Below, piece after piece: positions 9,703 through 17,269 of a stretch of DNA of 64,000 nt (positions are counted from its first letter, which is position 1; the number at the start of each line of letters is the position of its first letter). Under the pieces are notes generated by a model that saw only the letters and a list, made by a program, of their open reading frames with translations, was not told the origin of the DNA and ran no database searches. The position numbers and the translations under genes were made by a program. Source of the stretch: CALJTV01 sp036821185 (GTDB lineage Bacteria; Chloroflexota; Dehalococcoidia; GIF9; UBA5629); assembly GCA_036821185.1 (NCBI GenBank), contig DAISKD010000001.1, forward strand, positions 558,001 through 622,000, read 5' to 3'.

Positions 9703-10692
9703 CTAACTCGCTCCGGAACGAAGCAACTTGAGCTGTTGAAAGAGTTGCTTCTCCTGCGATGACAGCCCTGTGGGCAATACCACCTTCACCTTGGCGAAAA
9801 GGTCCCCATAAGCGGAGTTTCCAAGTTGCGGCATCCCTTGACCTGCTAGCCGAAATACCATCCCGTTCTGGGTTTCCGGAGGCACCTTAAGCACCACCTT
9901 GCCCTTCAGCGTCGGTACCTCCACCTCCCCACCAAGTACGGCAGTAAACAACGGCACCGCCACTTCGAGATAAAGGTCATCGCCCTTCCTCTCAAAAACA
10001 TGGTGCGGCAGCACTTTCACCACAAGGTAAAGGTCACCTCTGCTGCCATCCGGGCCTAAGCACCCCTGACCGGCAACGCGAACCCTGGAACCATCCTTCA
10101 CCCCCGGCGGGATTTTGACTTCCAGCCTTCTCGCCCGCCGTTCCCAGCCAGACCCATTACAGCCGGAACAGTGTTGGCCGATAGTTCCTTTATACGCCAC
10201 CCTGCCCCTACCTCCACACAGGGCACACGGGACCTCATCCCAGACCTCAATTACACGTTTCGCGCCCTGATACGCCTCTTCCAATGTCACCTCAACAGGA
10301 TATTTCAGTATGCCGGGCTTTCTCGACTGGCGAAAAGTGCCACCACCATACGAAATATCCCGTAAAATGTCTTCAAGGATGCTCCCCAGACCCTCGAACT
10401 CAATGGTGGTATAAGCCGAATCACCGGGAGTTGAACCTCCCATTCCCCCGACATTGCCTAAATCGGTGGCATATTGCCACTGCTCTCCGAAACGGTCGTA
10501 TTTTCCCCGTTTGGCCGGGTCGGAAAGCATTTCGTAAGCCTCGTTTATCTCCTTGAACTTGGCTTCAGCTGCCTTATCGCCAGGGTTGACATCTGGATGG
10601 TACCTTCGCGCCAGCCGGCGATAGGCCTGCTTTATCTCTTTGTCGGTAGCATTACGGCTTACACCCAATATGGCATAGTAGTCCTTCGCCAT
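9703..10692 (-). CDS. DnaJ/CbpA-type co-chaperone with half zinc finger
   Basis: A 329-residue Hsp40. The J-domain contains the HPD motif (YHPDVNPGDKAAEAKF), then comes a glycine-rich region and a zinc-finger region with only two CxxCxGxG units (CALCGGRGR and CSGCNGSGW) instead of four, then the client-binding C-terminal domains. The ATG giving MAKDYYAILGVSRN is chosen: it has an SD (GAGGTGA) 6 bases away, and the longer reading would run into the promoter. It is the first gene of the hspR-clpC operon. Confidence 0.92.
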   Translation of the reverse strand: MAKDYYAILGVSRNATDKEIKQAYRRLARRYHPDVNPGDKAAEAKFKEINEAYEMLSDPAKRGKYDRFGEQWQYATDLGNVGGMGGSTPGDSAYTTIEFEGLGSILEDILRDISYGGGTFRQSRKPGILKYPVEVTLEEAYQGAKRVIEVWDEVPCALCGGRGRVAYKGTIGQHCSGCNGSGWERRARRLEVKIPPGVKDGSRVRVAGQGCLGPDGSRGDLYLVVKVLPHHVFERKGDDLYLEVAVPLFTAVLGGEVEVPTLKGKVVLKVPPETQNGMVFRLAGQGMPQLGNSAYGDLFAKVKVVLPTGLSSQEKQLFQQLKLLRSGAS

Positions 10693-10711
10693 CGCGTTCA
10701 CCTCATAATTT

Positions 10712-10740
10712 ATTATAGTAGTCTCAAAAAAATATGTCAA
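10712..10740 (-). promoter_or_regulatory. Perfect-consensus promoter of the dnaJ-hspR-clpC operon
   Basis: Read leftward, TTGACA and TATAAT are separated by exactly 17 bases. The predicted start of transcription is about 10-12 bases before the dnaJ-like ATG, giving a short leader that still contains the Shine-Dalgarno sequence. Confidence 0.85.
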
Positions 10741-10779
10741 TTACGTGGCATATATACTAACACAGTTATATAAATGCTC

Positions 10780-10797
10780 TTGACAAAATTGTGTCAA
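10780..10797. promoter_or_regulatory. Inverted repeat over hsp20 -35 box, candidate heat-shock operator
   Basis: TTGACA-N6-TGTCAA is a perfect inverted repeat that includes the -35 hexamer and extends into the spacer. It resembles, but does not match, the HspR-associated repeat (CTTGAGT-N7-ACTCAAG). Part of its symmetry comes for free from the -35 consensus, so the assignment as an operator is an inference. Confidence 0.45.
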
Positions 10798-10808
10798 CTT
10801 TCTATAAT
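10780..10808 (+). promoter_or_regulatory. Perfect-consensus promoter of hsp20
   Basis: TTGACA (10780-10785) and TATAAT (10803-10808) are spaced by 17 bases, pointing right towards hsp20. A second perfect promoter points left from 10740, so the two are back to back with 39 bases between their -35 boxes. Such strong promoters normally need repression, consistent with an HspR-type repressor. Confidence 0.85.
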
Positions 10809-10818
10809 TGTTATTGGT

Positions 10819-10834
10819 GAGTGGGATCCAGCAG
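10819..10834. repeat. 16-bp inverted repeat, left copy (5' leader of hsp20)
   Basis: GAGTGGGATCCAGCAG lies at the extreme 5' end of the predicted hsp20 transcript. Its exact reverse complement occurs once more at 11353-11368, just after the hsp20 stop codon. Confidence 0.9.
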
Positions 10835-10871
10835 GCTGACGAAAGGCGAATAAAAGAAAGGAGGTGAGATA

Positions 10872-11339
10872 ATGACAGCTTTAGCGCGATGGGAACCACT
10901 GCGTGACATTATTAGTCTGAGGGATGCCATGGACAGGCTATTTGAGGATAGCTTTGTCCGGCTTTCCCGCCTCTGGCCCACGCTCGGCGAGTGGCAGCTT
11001 CCTATCGACATGTATCAGACTGAGAATGAGGTCGTGGTAAAGGCTGCTGTTCCCGGCTTCAAGCCAGAGGAGATCGATATCTCTATAACCGGTGACACCC
11101 TTACCATAAAGGGTGAACATAAAGAGGGCAACCAGGTAAAGGAAGAGGACTACTTTTACAGGGAATGCCGTTTCGGTGCCTTCAGCCGCTCACTGACCAT
11201 CCCGGTCAAAGTAAAGACCGACAAGGCTGAAGCGGTTTTCGAAAACGGCATGCTCACCTTGACTTTGCCCAAAGCTGAGGAGGTAAAACCTAAACAGATC
11301 AAGGTCAAAGTCAAGGCTGAGAAAGAGTCTAAGAATTGA
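10872..11339 (+). CDS. hsp20: Small heat-shock protein, Hsp20/alpha-crystallin family
   Basis: A 155-residue ATP-independent holdase. The alpha-crystallin domain (about 38-140) runs from LPIDMYQTENEVVVKAAVPG to the conserved terminal motif A-x-x-x-NGxLTLTLPK (AVFENGMLTLTLPKAEE). A very strong SD (AGGAGGTGA) precedes the ATG. It is expressed from a perfect-consensus promoter divergent from the dnaJ-hspR operon, so co-regulation through HspR is expected. The coding region is bracketed by a 16-bp inverted repeat. Confidence 0.95.
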   Translation: MTALARWEPLRDIISLRDAMDRLFEDSFVRLSRLWPTLGEWQLPIDMYQTENEVVVKAAVPGFKPEEIDISITGDTLTIKGEHKEGNQVKEEDYFYRECRFGAFSRSLTIPVKVKTDKAEAVFENGMLTLTLPKAEEVKPKQIKVKVKAEKESKN

Positions 11340-11349
11340 CCATAAATAA

Positions 11350-11925
11350 TCACTGCTGGATCCCACTCGCCTGCTGCCACACATCCAGGAACTGTTGCAC
11401 AATGCGGGCAGTAGCACCCCAGATGATACGGCCCTCATATTCATAGACATAGCCAACAACGGACTGGTCGCCGAAAATATAACTCTCTTCCCTACGCCCC
11501 ACACCAGATAGCAGAAAGGATATGGGCACCCCGAACACTTCGTCTATCTCCGCCCTATTGATGGTAAACTCGTAAGGATATGGGACAAAAGCCACAAACG
11601 GCGAGATGCTAAAGTTGGAGGTCGTTGTCGGCGTATCATCTAACTCGCCCACCACCTCTACATCTCGAGCCCTTAGTCCGATCTCTTCCCAGCTTTCCCT
11701 CAGCGCCGTGTCTTTAAGACTAACATCAGCCTCACTCCTCGCTCCTCCAGGAAAGGAGACTTGCCCTTTATGGTAAGCAACAAGCTGACTCCGCCTCGTA
11801 AACAGAAGATAGTAATCCCCTGCTTTATCGAAAATGGGCACCAACACAGCAGCTTCAGCTAGCCCGCTGCCACTGAGACGTCTTTTGCGACGCAACGACA
11901 GCACCTGCCTAAGCCTGTCCTTCAT
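11350..11925 (-). CDS. NUDIX hydrolase, coenzyme A pyrophosphatase-like
   Basis: A 191-residue protein. The Nudix box is GGARSEADVSLKDTALRE followed by SWEEIGL, and the preceding LFTRRSQ...HKGQVSFPGG segment is the signature of the CoA-diphosphatase subfamily (NUDT7/YeaB-like), which cleaves CoA to phosphopantetheine and adenosine 3',5'-bisphosphate. The ATG is chosen over the GTG 30 bases upstream because a promoter (TTGCCT-N17-TATATT) overlaps the upstream region, making the message nearly leaderless at this ATG. Confidence 0.85.
   Translation of the reverse strand: MKDRLRQVLSLRRKRRLSGSGLAEAAVLVPIFDKAGDYYLLFTRRSQLVAYHKGQVSFPGGARSEADVSLKDTALRESWEEIGLRARDVEVVGELDDTPTTTSNFSISPFVAFVPYPYEFTINRAEIDEVFGVPISFLLSGVGRREESYIFGDQSVVGYVYEYEGRIIWGATARIVQQFLDVWQQASGIQQ
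11353..11368. repeat. 16-bp inverted repeat, right copy (3' side of hsp20)
   Basis: CTGCTGGATCCCACTC is the exact reverse complement of 10819-10834. It begins 14 bases after the hsp20 stop codon and at the same time encodes the last residues of the convergent NUDIX protein. Confidence 0.9.
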
Positions 11926-11936
11926 CCGTGAGCAAT

Positions 11937-11965
11937 AATATATCCTAACCGCCACTGAAAGGCAA
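11937..11965 (-). promoter_or_regulatory. Promoter of the NUDIX gene
   Basis: Read leftward, TTGCCT and TATATT are spaced by 17 bases. The predicted transcription start is within a few bases of the ATG at 11925. Confidence 0.5.
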
Positions 11966-11997
11966 AACTTTTTTCACAACGCACTTAGCTTCAAAAT

Positions 11998-12027
11998 TTG
12001 CCCCATAGCAAGCTCATTGGTTATACT
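11998..12027 (+). promoter_or_regulatory. Candidate promoter of dnaJ
   Basis: TTGCCC-N18-TATACT points right. It overlaps the upstream ATG of the open frame, supporting the GTG at 12046 as the real start of dnaJ. Confidence 0.4.
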
Positions 12028-12045
12028 GAAAAGTTGAGGTTTGCC

Positions 12046-13170
12046 GTGCCATCTCCAAAAGACTATTACGAGATATTGGGGGTGCCAAGGAACGCCAGCG
12101 AAGAGGAAATAAAGAGGGCGTTCCGCAGGTTGGCTTTCAAGTACCACCCCGACCACAATAAGGAACCGGGTGCCGAGGAAAAGTTTAAAGAGATAAATGA
12201 GGCCTATGAGGTGCTCTCCGATGCCAGGAAAAGAGCGAACTACGACCGTTACGGACAGACTGTAACCGTTGACTGGGCTGGCTTCGACGAGTTCACTTTT
12301 GGCGGCCTTGGGGATATTTTCGACGCCTTCTTCGGCACTGCCACCGCAGCACGACAGCGCATACCACGGAAGGGCAACGACCTTAAAGCCAATCTGACCA
12401 TATCATTTGAGGAGGCCGTTTTCGGAGCAGATAAGCAGATAGAACTCTGGCGTGTCGAAGCCTGTACTCTGTGCCACGGACTTGGCAGCAAGCCGGGGAC
12501 AAGTCCGGAGAAATGCCTGAACTGTAACGGCAAAGGCGAAGTACGCCGCGTCCAGCAAGGTGTATTTGGCCGCTTTGCCTACACCACCACTTGCCCCCGC
12601 TGTCATGGTGAAGGCTCGGTCATCACCACCCCCTGCCCTCAATGCAAGGGCACCGGTAAAGAGAAGGTCAAAAGGACACTCACCGTAACCATACCCCCTG
12701 GGATAGACGAAGCTCACGAGCTACACCTCCCCAACCAGGGCGACGCAGGCGAATATGGCGGCCCCCCCGGTGATATATACGTGGCATTGTCTATAAAACC
12801 CCACCACCTCTTCACCCGCAAGGGTTACGATATCGTCTACGAACTACCAATAAACTTTGCTCAGGCGGCATTGGGAGACAGCATCACCATCCCCACCATC
12901 GACGGCGATGCTATACTCAAGGTGCCTGCCGGCACTCAAAACGGCACCGTCTTCCGCATAAAAGGGAAGGGTGTTCCACATCTCAACAGAAGGGGACGAG
13001 GAGACCAGGTTGTCGTCATTAAGGTGGTGACACCGCAATCAATGACCGCCAGGCAAAGACAGCTTTTCGAAGAACTGGCAAAGCTCTTGCCCACCCCAGA
13101 TGTGCCGAGAGAAAAAGCTTCTGGACACAAATATGGGGTCAAGGACTGGGAGCGCTACATTCCCGAATAA
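12046..13170 (+). CDS. dnaJ: Chaperone protein DnaJ
   Basis: A 374-residue full-length Hsp40: J-domain with HPD (KYHPDHNKEPG), a short G/F region, four complete zinc-binding CxxCxGxG units (CTLCHGLG, CLNCNGKG, CPRCHGEG, CPQCKGTG) and the C-terminal client-binding domains. It stimulates DnaK ATPase; no dnaK or grpE lies in this window. The GTG start (protein MPSPKDYYEILG) is chosen because a GAGG motif sits about 7 bases upstream and an upstream ATG at 11998 falls in the promoter. It converges on gpsA with only two bases between the stops. Confidence 0.92.
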   Translation: MPSPKDYYEILGVPRNASEEEIKRAFRRLAFKYHPDHNKEPGAEEKFKEINEAYEVLSDARKRANYDRYGQTVTVDWAGFDEFTFGGLGDIFDAFFGTATAARQRIPRKGNDLKANLTISFEEAVFGADKQIELWRVEACTLCHGLGSKPGTSPEKCLNCNGKGEVRRVQQGVFGRFAYTTTCPRCHGEGSVITTPCPQCKGTGKEKVKRTLTVTIPPGIDEAHELHLPNQGDAGEYGGPPGDIYVALSIKPHHLFTRKGYDIVYELPINFAQAALGDSITIPTIDGDAILKVPAGTQNGTVFRIKGKGVPHLNRRGRGDQVVVIKVVTPQSMTARQRQLFEELAKLLPTPDVPREKASGHKYGVKDWERYIPE

Positions 13171-13172
13171 GG

Positions 13173-14159
13173 CTAGAGCACCATATCTGGCGCAAGACCA
13201 TCGGTGAACCGCTTGGCTACCTCTGCAGGTGGCAGCGACTCGAATAATACCCCGTAGACAAGGTCAATGATCGGCGCCTTCAGCCTCAATTTACCAACCA
13301 AGCGGTAGGCAGCTATTGCAGTATCGATACCTTCAGCCACCTGCTTTATCGAAGCCCTCACCTCCCTGATCGACTTCCCCTTCGCCAGTTCATAGCCAAC
13401 ATGGTAGTTGCGACTCAACGGACTGCTACCGGTGGCAATGAGATCACCAAGACCAGCCAGTCCGTAAAAAGTGCCTGGCCTCGCCCCTAGAGCCAATCCT
13501 ATCTTCACTGCCTCGCTCCACCCCAGTGTGATGAATGCCGCCTTAGCATTGTCCCCCATTCCCAAACCATCGAGCATCCCAGCACCAATAGCGATAACAT
13601 TTTTCAATGCCCCACAAAGCTCCACACCCACAATATCATCGCTGATGTACACGGAAAAGCCAGGGCAGCTTAGCAGCTCTCGTGCTGCTTGCGCCACTTC
13701 CACATTGCGACATGCCACAACTGACACCGCTGGTAGACCAGCTTTGATCTCCTTGGAAAGGTTTGGTCCTGACAGCGCACATATTCGCTCCGATAAATCC
13801 ATAGGAACCTCTTCAGCTATCACCTCCGACATCCTTTTGCCGGACTCAGCCTCAAGCCCCTTAGCTGCGCTGATCAACATCGTAGAACCGCTCAAGAAAG
13901 GGGTGGTCAGACGCACATTCTGTCTTAAACGCTGGGCCGGTACTGCATAGATGATAGTCTCCACCGAGTTCAGTACTTTCTCCAGGCTGGAGGAAATAGA
14001 AAGGTGAGCACTTGATTGCAGCCCTGTTTCCTTCCCCATCAGCGCCTCAGCCTCCGCTTCAGTCCTGGACCACAGTGCAACTTCTACACCCTTCTTTGCA
14101 AGCATCTGTCCCAGCGTACTTCCCCACGTAGTAGTACCGATGACGGCCACTTTTTTCAT
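13173..14159 (-). CDS. gpsA: Glycerol-3-phosphate dehydrogenase [NAD(P)+]
   Basis: A 328-residue enzyme that reduces dihydroxyacetone phosphate to sn-glycerol-3-phosphate for phospholipid synthesis. It shows the N-terminal Rossmann motif (VIGTTTWGSTLGQMLAKKG), the substrate-site segment LSGPNLSKEI, the catalytic-lysine region GALKNVIAIGAGMLDGLGMGDNAKAA, and GLGDLIATG. It follows plsY by 20 bases on the same strand; PlsY uses its product. Together with der, they form one leftward operon. Confidence 0.95.
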   Translation of the reverse strand: MKKVAVIGTTTWGSTLGQMLAKKGVEVALWSRTEAEAEALMGKETGLQSSAHLSISSSLEKVLNSVETIIYAVPAQRLRQNVRLTTPFLSGSTMLISAAKGLEAESGKRMSEVIAEEVPMDLSERICALSGPNLSKEIKAGLPAVSVVACRNVEVAQAARELLSCPGFSVYISDDIVGVELCGALKNVIAIGAGMLDGLGMGDNAKAAFITLGWSEAVKIGLALGARPGTFYGLAGLGDLIATGSSPLSRNYHVGYELAKGKSIREVRASIKQVAEGIDTAIAAYRLVGKLRLKAPIIDLVYGVLFESLPPAEVAKRFTDGLAPDMVL

Positions 14160-14179
14160 CTAGATTTCGCTCCTTTTGG

Positions 14180-14845
14180 TTATGAATCCATACTGATCCG
14201 CTGATCAATCTTGAGCTCCGTGCCCGTCTGCAAGCGAACAATGTTTTTCCGGTGCTGATAGACAATTAGGGCAGCGGCCACAAGACTATAGACTAGGTAC
14301 ACCGTCGGAACGTGGTACACAACAGTCAACACCATGAATAGACACAGGATCCCCAGACAGCTCAGGATGGAACCCAGGGACATGTATTTGCTGCGCAACA
14401 CTGTGAGTATCAGTATCAAGCCACCAAAAATTGCCGCCAGTGGCCAGATAGCAAGCCAGCTTCCATAATAAGCTGCCACCCCTTTGCCACCACGGAACTT
14501 GATATATACTGACCAGTTGTGCCCCACCATCACCATCAAAGCCGAAATAACTTGGGCATATTGCCAGTTCAGGGGAAAACCAGCAACCACTAACACGTCC
14601 TCACCAATAATAGCCCGCACTGCGAGCACCGCTGCTGCTCCCTTGATAACGTCCAGTGCCATAGCGATAGCCCCTGCTCTAGTGCCCAGTACACGCAGAA
14701 CATTGGTACCACCGATATTACCGCTCCCGTATTTGGAAATATCAATGCCGGCCATCGTCTTGCTCACGATCAGGGCAAACGGGATGGCCCCGATCAAATA
14801 GCTGACCAAGACGCTAAAAACAAATTTAGCAATTATCATACTCAC
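14180..14845 (-). CDS. plsY: Acyl-phosphate:glycerol-3-phosphate acyltransferase PlsY
   Basis: A 221-residue integral membrane enzyme that acylates glycerol-3-phosphate with acyl-phosphate, the first step of phosphatidic acid synthesis. Family motifs are visible: YGSGNIGGTNVLRVLG, the glycine-rich FRGGKGVAAYYG, and several hydrophobic helices. The GTG at 14845 overlaps the der stop by 4 bases (GTGA); an ATG two codons downstream is an alternative start. It is coupled with der and followed by gpsA, which supplies its substrate. Confidence 0.95.
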   Translation of the reverse strand: MSMIIAKFVFSVLVSYLIGAIPFALIVSKTMAGIDISKYGSGNIGGTNVLRVLGTRAGAIAMALDVIKGAAAVLAVRAIIGEDVLVVAGFPLNWQYAQVISALMVMVGHNWSVYIKFRGGKGVAAYYGSWLAIWPLAAIFGGLILILTVLRSKYMSLGSILSCLGILCLFMVLTVVYHVPTVYLVYSLVAAALIVYQHRKNIVRLQTGTELKIDQRISMDS

Positions 14846-16176
14846 ACCCCCATCCTTTCCGATTTCTTGCCCACTGCCTTCTTTAGCGAGAACCGCAGTG
14901 TTGTGCCCCGAAACCCAAATGTCTGCCGCAGTTTGTTCTCTAGATAGCGCTGGTAGGAGAAATGCAGCAGCCCCGGATCGTTAACAATGAGAGTGAAGCT
15001 TGGTGGATTTACATCGTTCTGATAGGCACGCAGAACCCGTAGCCGCTTCAGGCCCTTCCGGGGTGGCGACTGTGCCAGCACCGCATCTTTGATAAGCTTG
15101 TCCACCACCTTATCAGGCAATCTCTTCTGCCTTTCCCGCCATACTTCGAGCGCCTCAGGTATCACCTTCTCCACATTATGCCCTGTCTTTGCCGAAGTAT
15201 ACAATACCGGGACATAGGACATAAATTTGAGCCGCTCCCTAACGCACTCGGCGTAGGACTCGACGTCGCCTTGCACCAGGTCCCACTTGTTCACCACCAA
15301 CACCATGCCCTTGCAAGCTTCCTTAACATAGCCAGCTATATGGAGGTCCTGAGCAGTGAGAAATTCCGTAGCATCGGTTACCAAAAGGGCAACATCACAT
15401 CTGTTAATAGCATTCAGTGCCCGGAGTAAGCTGTAATACTCAATGCCCTCTTCAATACGACCGCGCCTTCTAATGCCCGCGGTATCTATGAGCAACACCT
15501 TCTGTCCTCGATGGTCATACACCGTGTCCAAGGCATCACGCGTCGTCCCTGGGGTTTCGTCCACTATAGCCCGCTCCTCTCCCACGATAGCATTAAGTAA
15601 CATGGACTTGCCCACATTGGGGCGCCCCACGATCGCCAGCTTGGGTAACCCAGAGCCTGGGGATAACGCCATCTCGCTTTCCGCCGGCAGATGCCTTACC
15701 ACTGCTTCCACCAAATGGCTTACGCCCCTTCCATGCTGACCGCTGATGATCAGCGGCTCCCCAAGCCCTAATCGGTAGAACTCCGCTGCCTGACTGTCCA
15801 TCCTGGCACTGTCCGCTTTATTAGCCGCTAGGACTACAGGTTTGTTACAACCGCGCAGTAGTCCGGCTATATCCTGATCCACAGGAAGTACCCCATCCTG
15901 AATATCAACCAAAAAAATAATTACATCTGCCCCGTCTATGGCAGACTGTACCTGGCCCCTGACCTTTTCAGCCAGTAGTGAGCTGGGATCCGGCTCAAGT
16001 CCGCCGGTATCGACCAGTGTTACCATCCTTCCCAACAACTCTACATCGGCAAAGATGCGATCGCGCGTCGTCCCGGGGAGGTCTTCAACTATAGCTACCC
16101 TGCCTCCCGCCAGACGGTTAAACAGCGTGGACTTTCCCACATTAGCCCTACCCACGATGGCAATAACAGGCCTCAC
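14842..16176 (-). CDS. der: Ribosome biogenesis GTPase Der (EngA)
   Basis: A 444-residue protein with two tandem GTPase domains and a C-terminal KH-like domain, needed for 50S subunit assembly. Domain 1 has GRANVGKSTLFN, VDTGG and NKAD; domain 2 has GRPNVGKSMLLN, IDTAGIRRRG and VNKWD. Length and order match Der proteins. The start is GTG. The der-plsY-gpsA arrangement recurs in bacteria and is seen here with a 4-base overlap. Confidence 0.96.
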   Translation of the reverse strand: MRPVIAIVGRANVGKSTLFNRLAGGRVAIVEDLPGTTRDRIFADVELLGRMVTLVDTGGLEPDPSSLLAEKVRGQVQSAIDGADVIIFLVDIQDGVLPVDQDIAGLLRGCNKPVVLAANKADSARMDSQAAEFYRLGLGEPLIISGQHGRGVSHLVEAVVRHLPAESEMALSPGSGLPKLAIVGRPNVGKSMLLNAIVGEERAIVDETPGTTRDALDTVYDHRGQKVLLIDTAGIRRRGRIEEGIEYYSLLRALNAINRCDVALLVTDATEFLTAQDLHIAGYVKEACKGMVLVVNKWDLVQGDVESYAECVRERLKFMSYVPVLYTSAKTGHNVEKVIPEALEVWRERQKRLPDKVVDKLIKDAVLAQSPPRKGLKRLRVLRAYQNDVNPPSFTLIVNDPGLLHFSYQRYLENKLRQTFGFRGTTLRFSLKKAVGKKSERMGV

Positions 16177-16247
16177 CTTTCAGAAAACCCCCGCAAAAGC
16201 ATTCCGTCGCCCGCCTGTCATTTCTAAGATACCATCACCATACCCAC

Positions 16248-17171
16248 TTATCTACCTCCCTGAAATAAGTGGACAAGCAATGCCTTCTGTATGTGCAACC
16301 TATTCTCAGCCTGGTCGAAGACCACCGACCAGCGGCTGTCCAGCACGCCCACGGCTACTTCTTCCCCATGATGGGCTGGCATGGGGTGCATCAAAATAGC
16401 ATCCGGCTTTGCCACGGCGAGAAGTCCTTCACCGACCTGATAGCCGGCGAAATCTCTTCTGCGTTTATCGGTTTCAGCTTCCTGCCCCATGCTCGTCCAC
16501 ACGTCTGTATATACTACATCAACCTCCTTCGCAGCTTCCCTCGGTTCCCTGACACATAGGACCTCAGCACCGCTAGCAGCAGCGAGCTCTCTTGCTTTAT
16601 TTAGCACCTCCTCCCTGACCTCATAGCCCGCCGGCGAGGCGATACGAAAGTTTACCCCCGTCATTGCACAGGCGAGCATCAAACTGTGAGCAACATTGTT
16701 GCCATCGCCGATAAAAGCCAGGGTCAACCCTCCCAGCCTGCCCTTCTTCTCGCGTATGGTCAGCAGGTCCCCCAGCGCCTGACACGGGTGCTCATGGTCA
16801 GAAAGCGCATTGACCACAGGGACGCTGGCATATTCTGCCAAGACCTTTAAGGTCTGGTGTGAAAACGTCCTTGCGATGATGCCATGGACATATCGACTGA
16901 GCACGCGGGCAACATCTGAGACCGGCTCCCTCTTGCCCAACCCCACCTCCTCGGGAGATAGATAAAAACACTGCCCACCCAGCTCGCGTATGGCCACCTC
17001 AAAGCTAGCTCTGGTGCGTAACGAAGGTTTCTCGAAAATAAGAGCAAGGATCTTGTCCTTGAGCACCGGTGGCGCCTTCCGGCGCTTCAGTTTTGAAGCG
17101 CTATCAATTAGCCCGTTTACCTCTTCAGCAGTCAGGTCTGCGACAGAAAGGATGTCCCTTACCAACATCAT
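16248..17171 (-). CDS. argF: Ornithine carbamoyltransferase with unusual HPMP motif
   Basis: A 307-residue enzyme that makes citrulline from ornithine and carbamoyl phosphate. It has the carbamoyl-phosphate site FEKPSLRTRASFE, HPCQALGDLLTI, and the ornithine-loop motif DVWTSMGQE. The usual HCLP motif reads HPMP here (LMHPMPAHHGEEVAVG), so the cysteine that normally contacts ornithine is missing. SMG still argues for an ornithine-type substrate, but a related amine is possible. The start MMLVRDIL is chosen because the longer reading runs through a hairpin and the divergent promoter region. It is a stand-alone gene divergent from polA. Confidence 0.85.
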   Translation of the reverse strand: MMLVRDILSVADLTAEEVNGLIDSASKLKRRKAPPVLKDKILALIFEKPSLRTRASFEVAIRELGGQCFYLSPEEVGLGKREPVSDVARVLSRYVHGIIARTFSHQTLKVLAEYASVPVVNALSDHEHPCQALGDLLTIREKKGRLGGLTLAFIGDGNNVAHSLMLACAMTGVNFRIASPAGYEVREEVLNKARELAAASGAEVLCVREPREAAKEVDVVYTDVWTSMGQEAETDKRRRDFAGYQVGEGLLAVAKPDAILMHPMPAHHGEEVAVGVLDSRWSVVFDQAENRLHIQKALLVHLFQGGR

Positions 17172-17173
17172 CA

Positions 17174-17194
17174 CCACTGGCCATTTACCAGTGG
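17174..17194. promoter_or_regulatory. Inverted repeat directly upstream of argF start
   Basis: CCACTGG-N7-CCAGTGG is a perfect 7-bp inverted repeat beginning three bases from the argF ATG, in a leader lacking a clear Shine-Dalgarno sequence. It could be an operator or an RNA hairpin limiting translation. Overlapping -10-like boxes for argF (TATACT, leftward) and polA (TATAAT at 17228-17233) lie just beyond it. Confidence 0.4.
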
Positions 17195-17269
17195 AACTTA
17201 GTATACCACACCCCGTCCACAATGGTATATAATGCAGGGGTAGTAGCCTGGCTACTTCAGGCTGGGATC

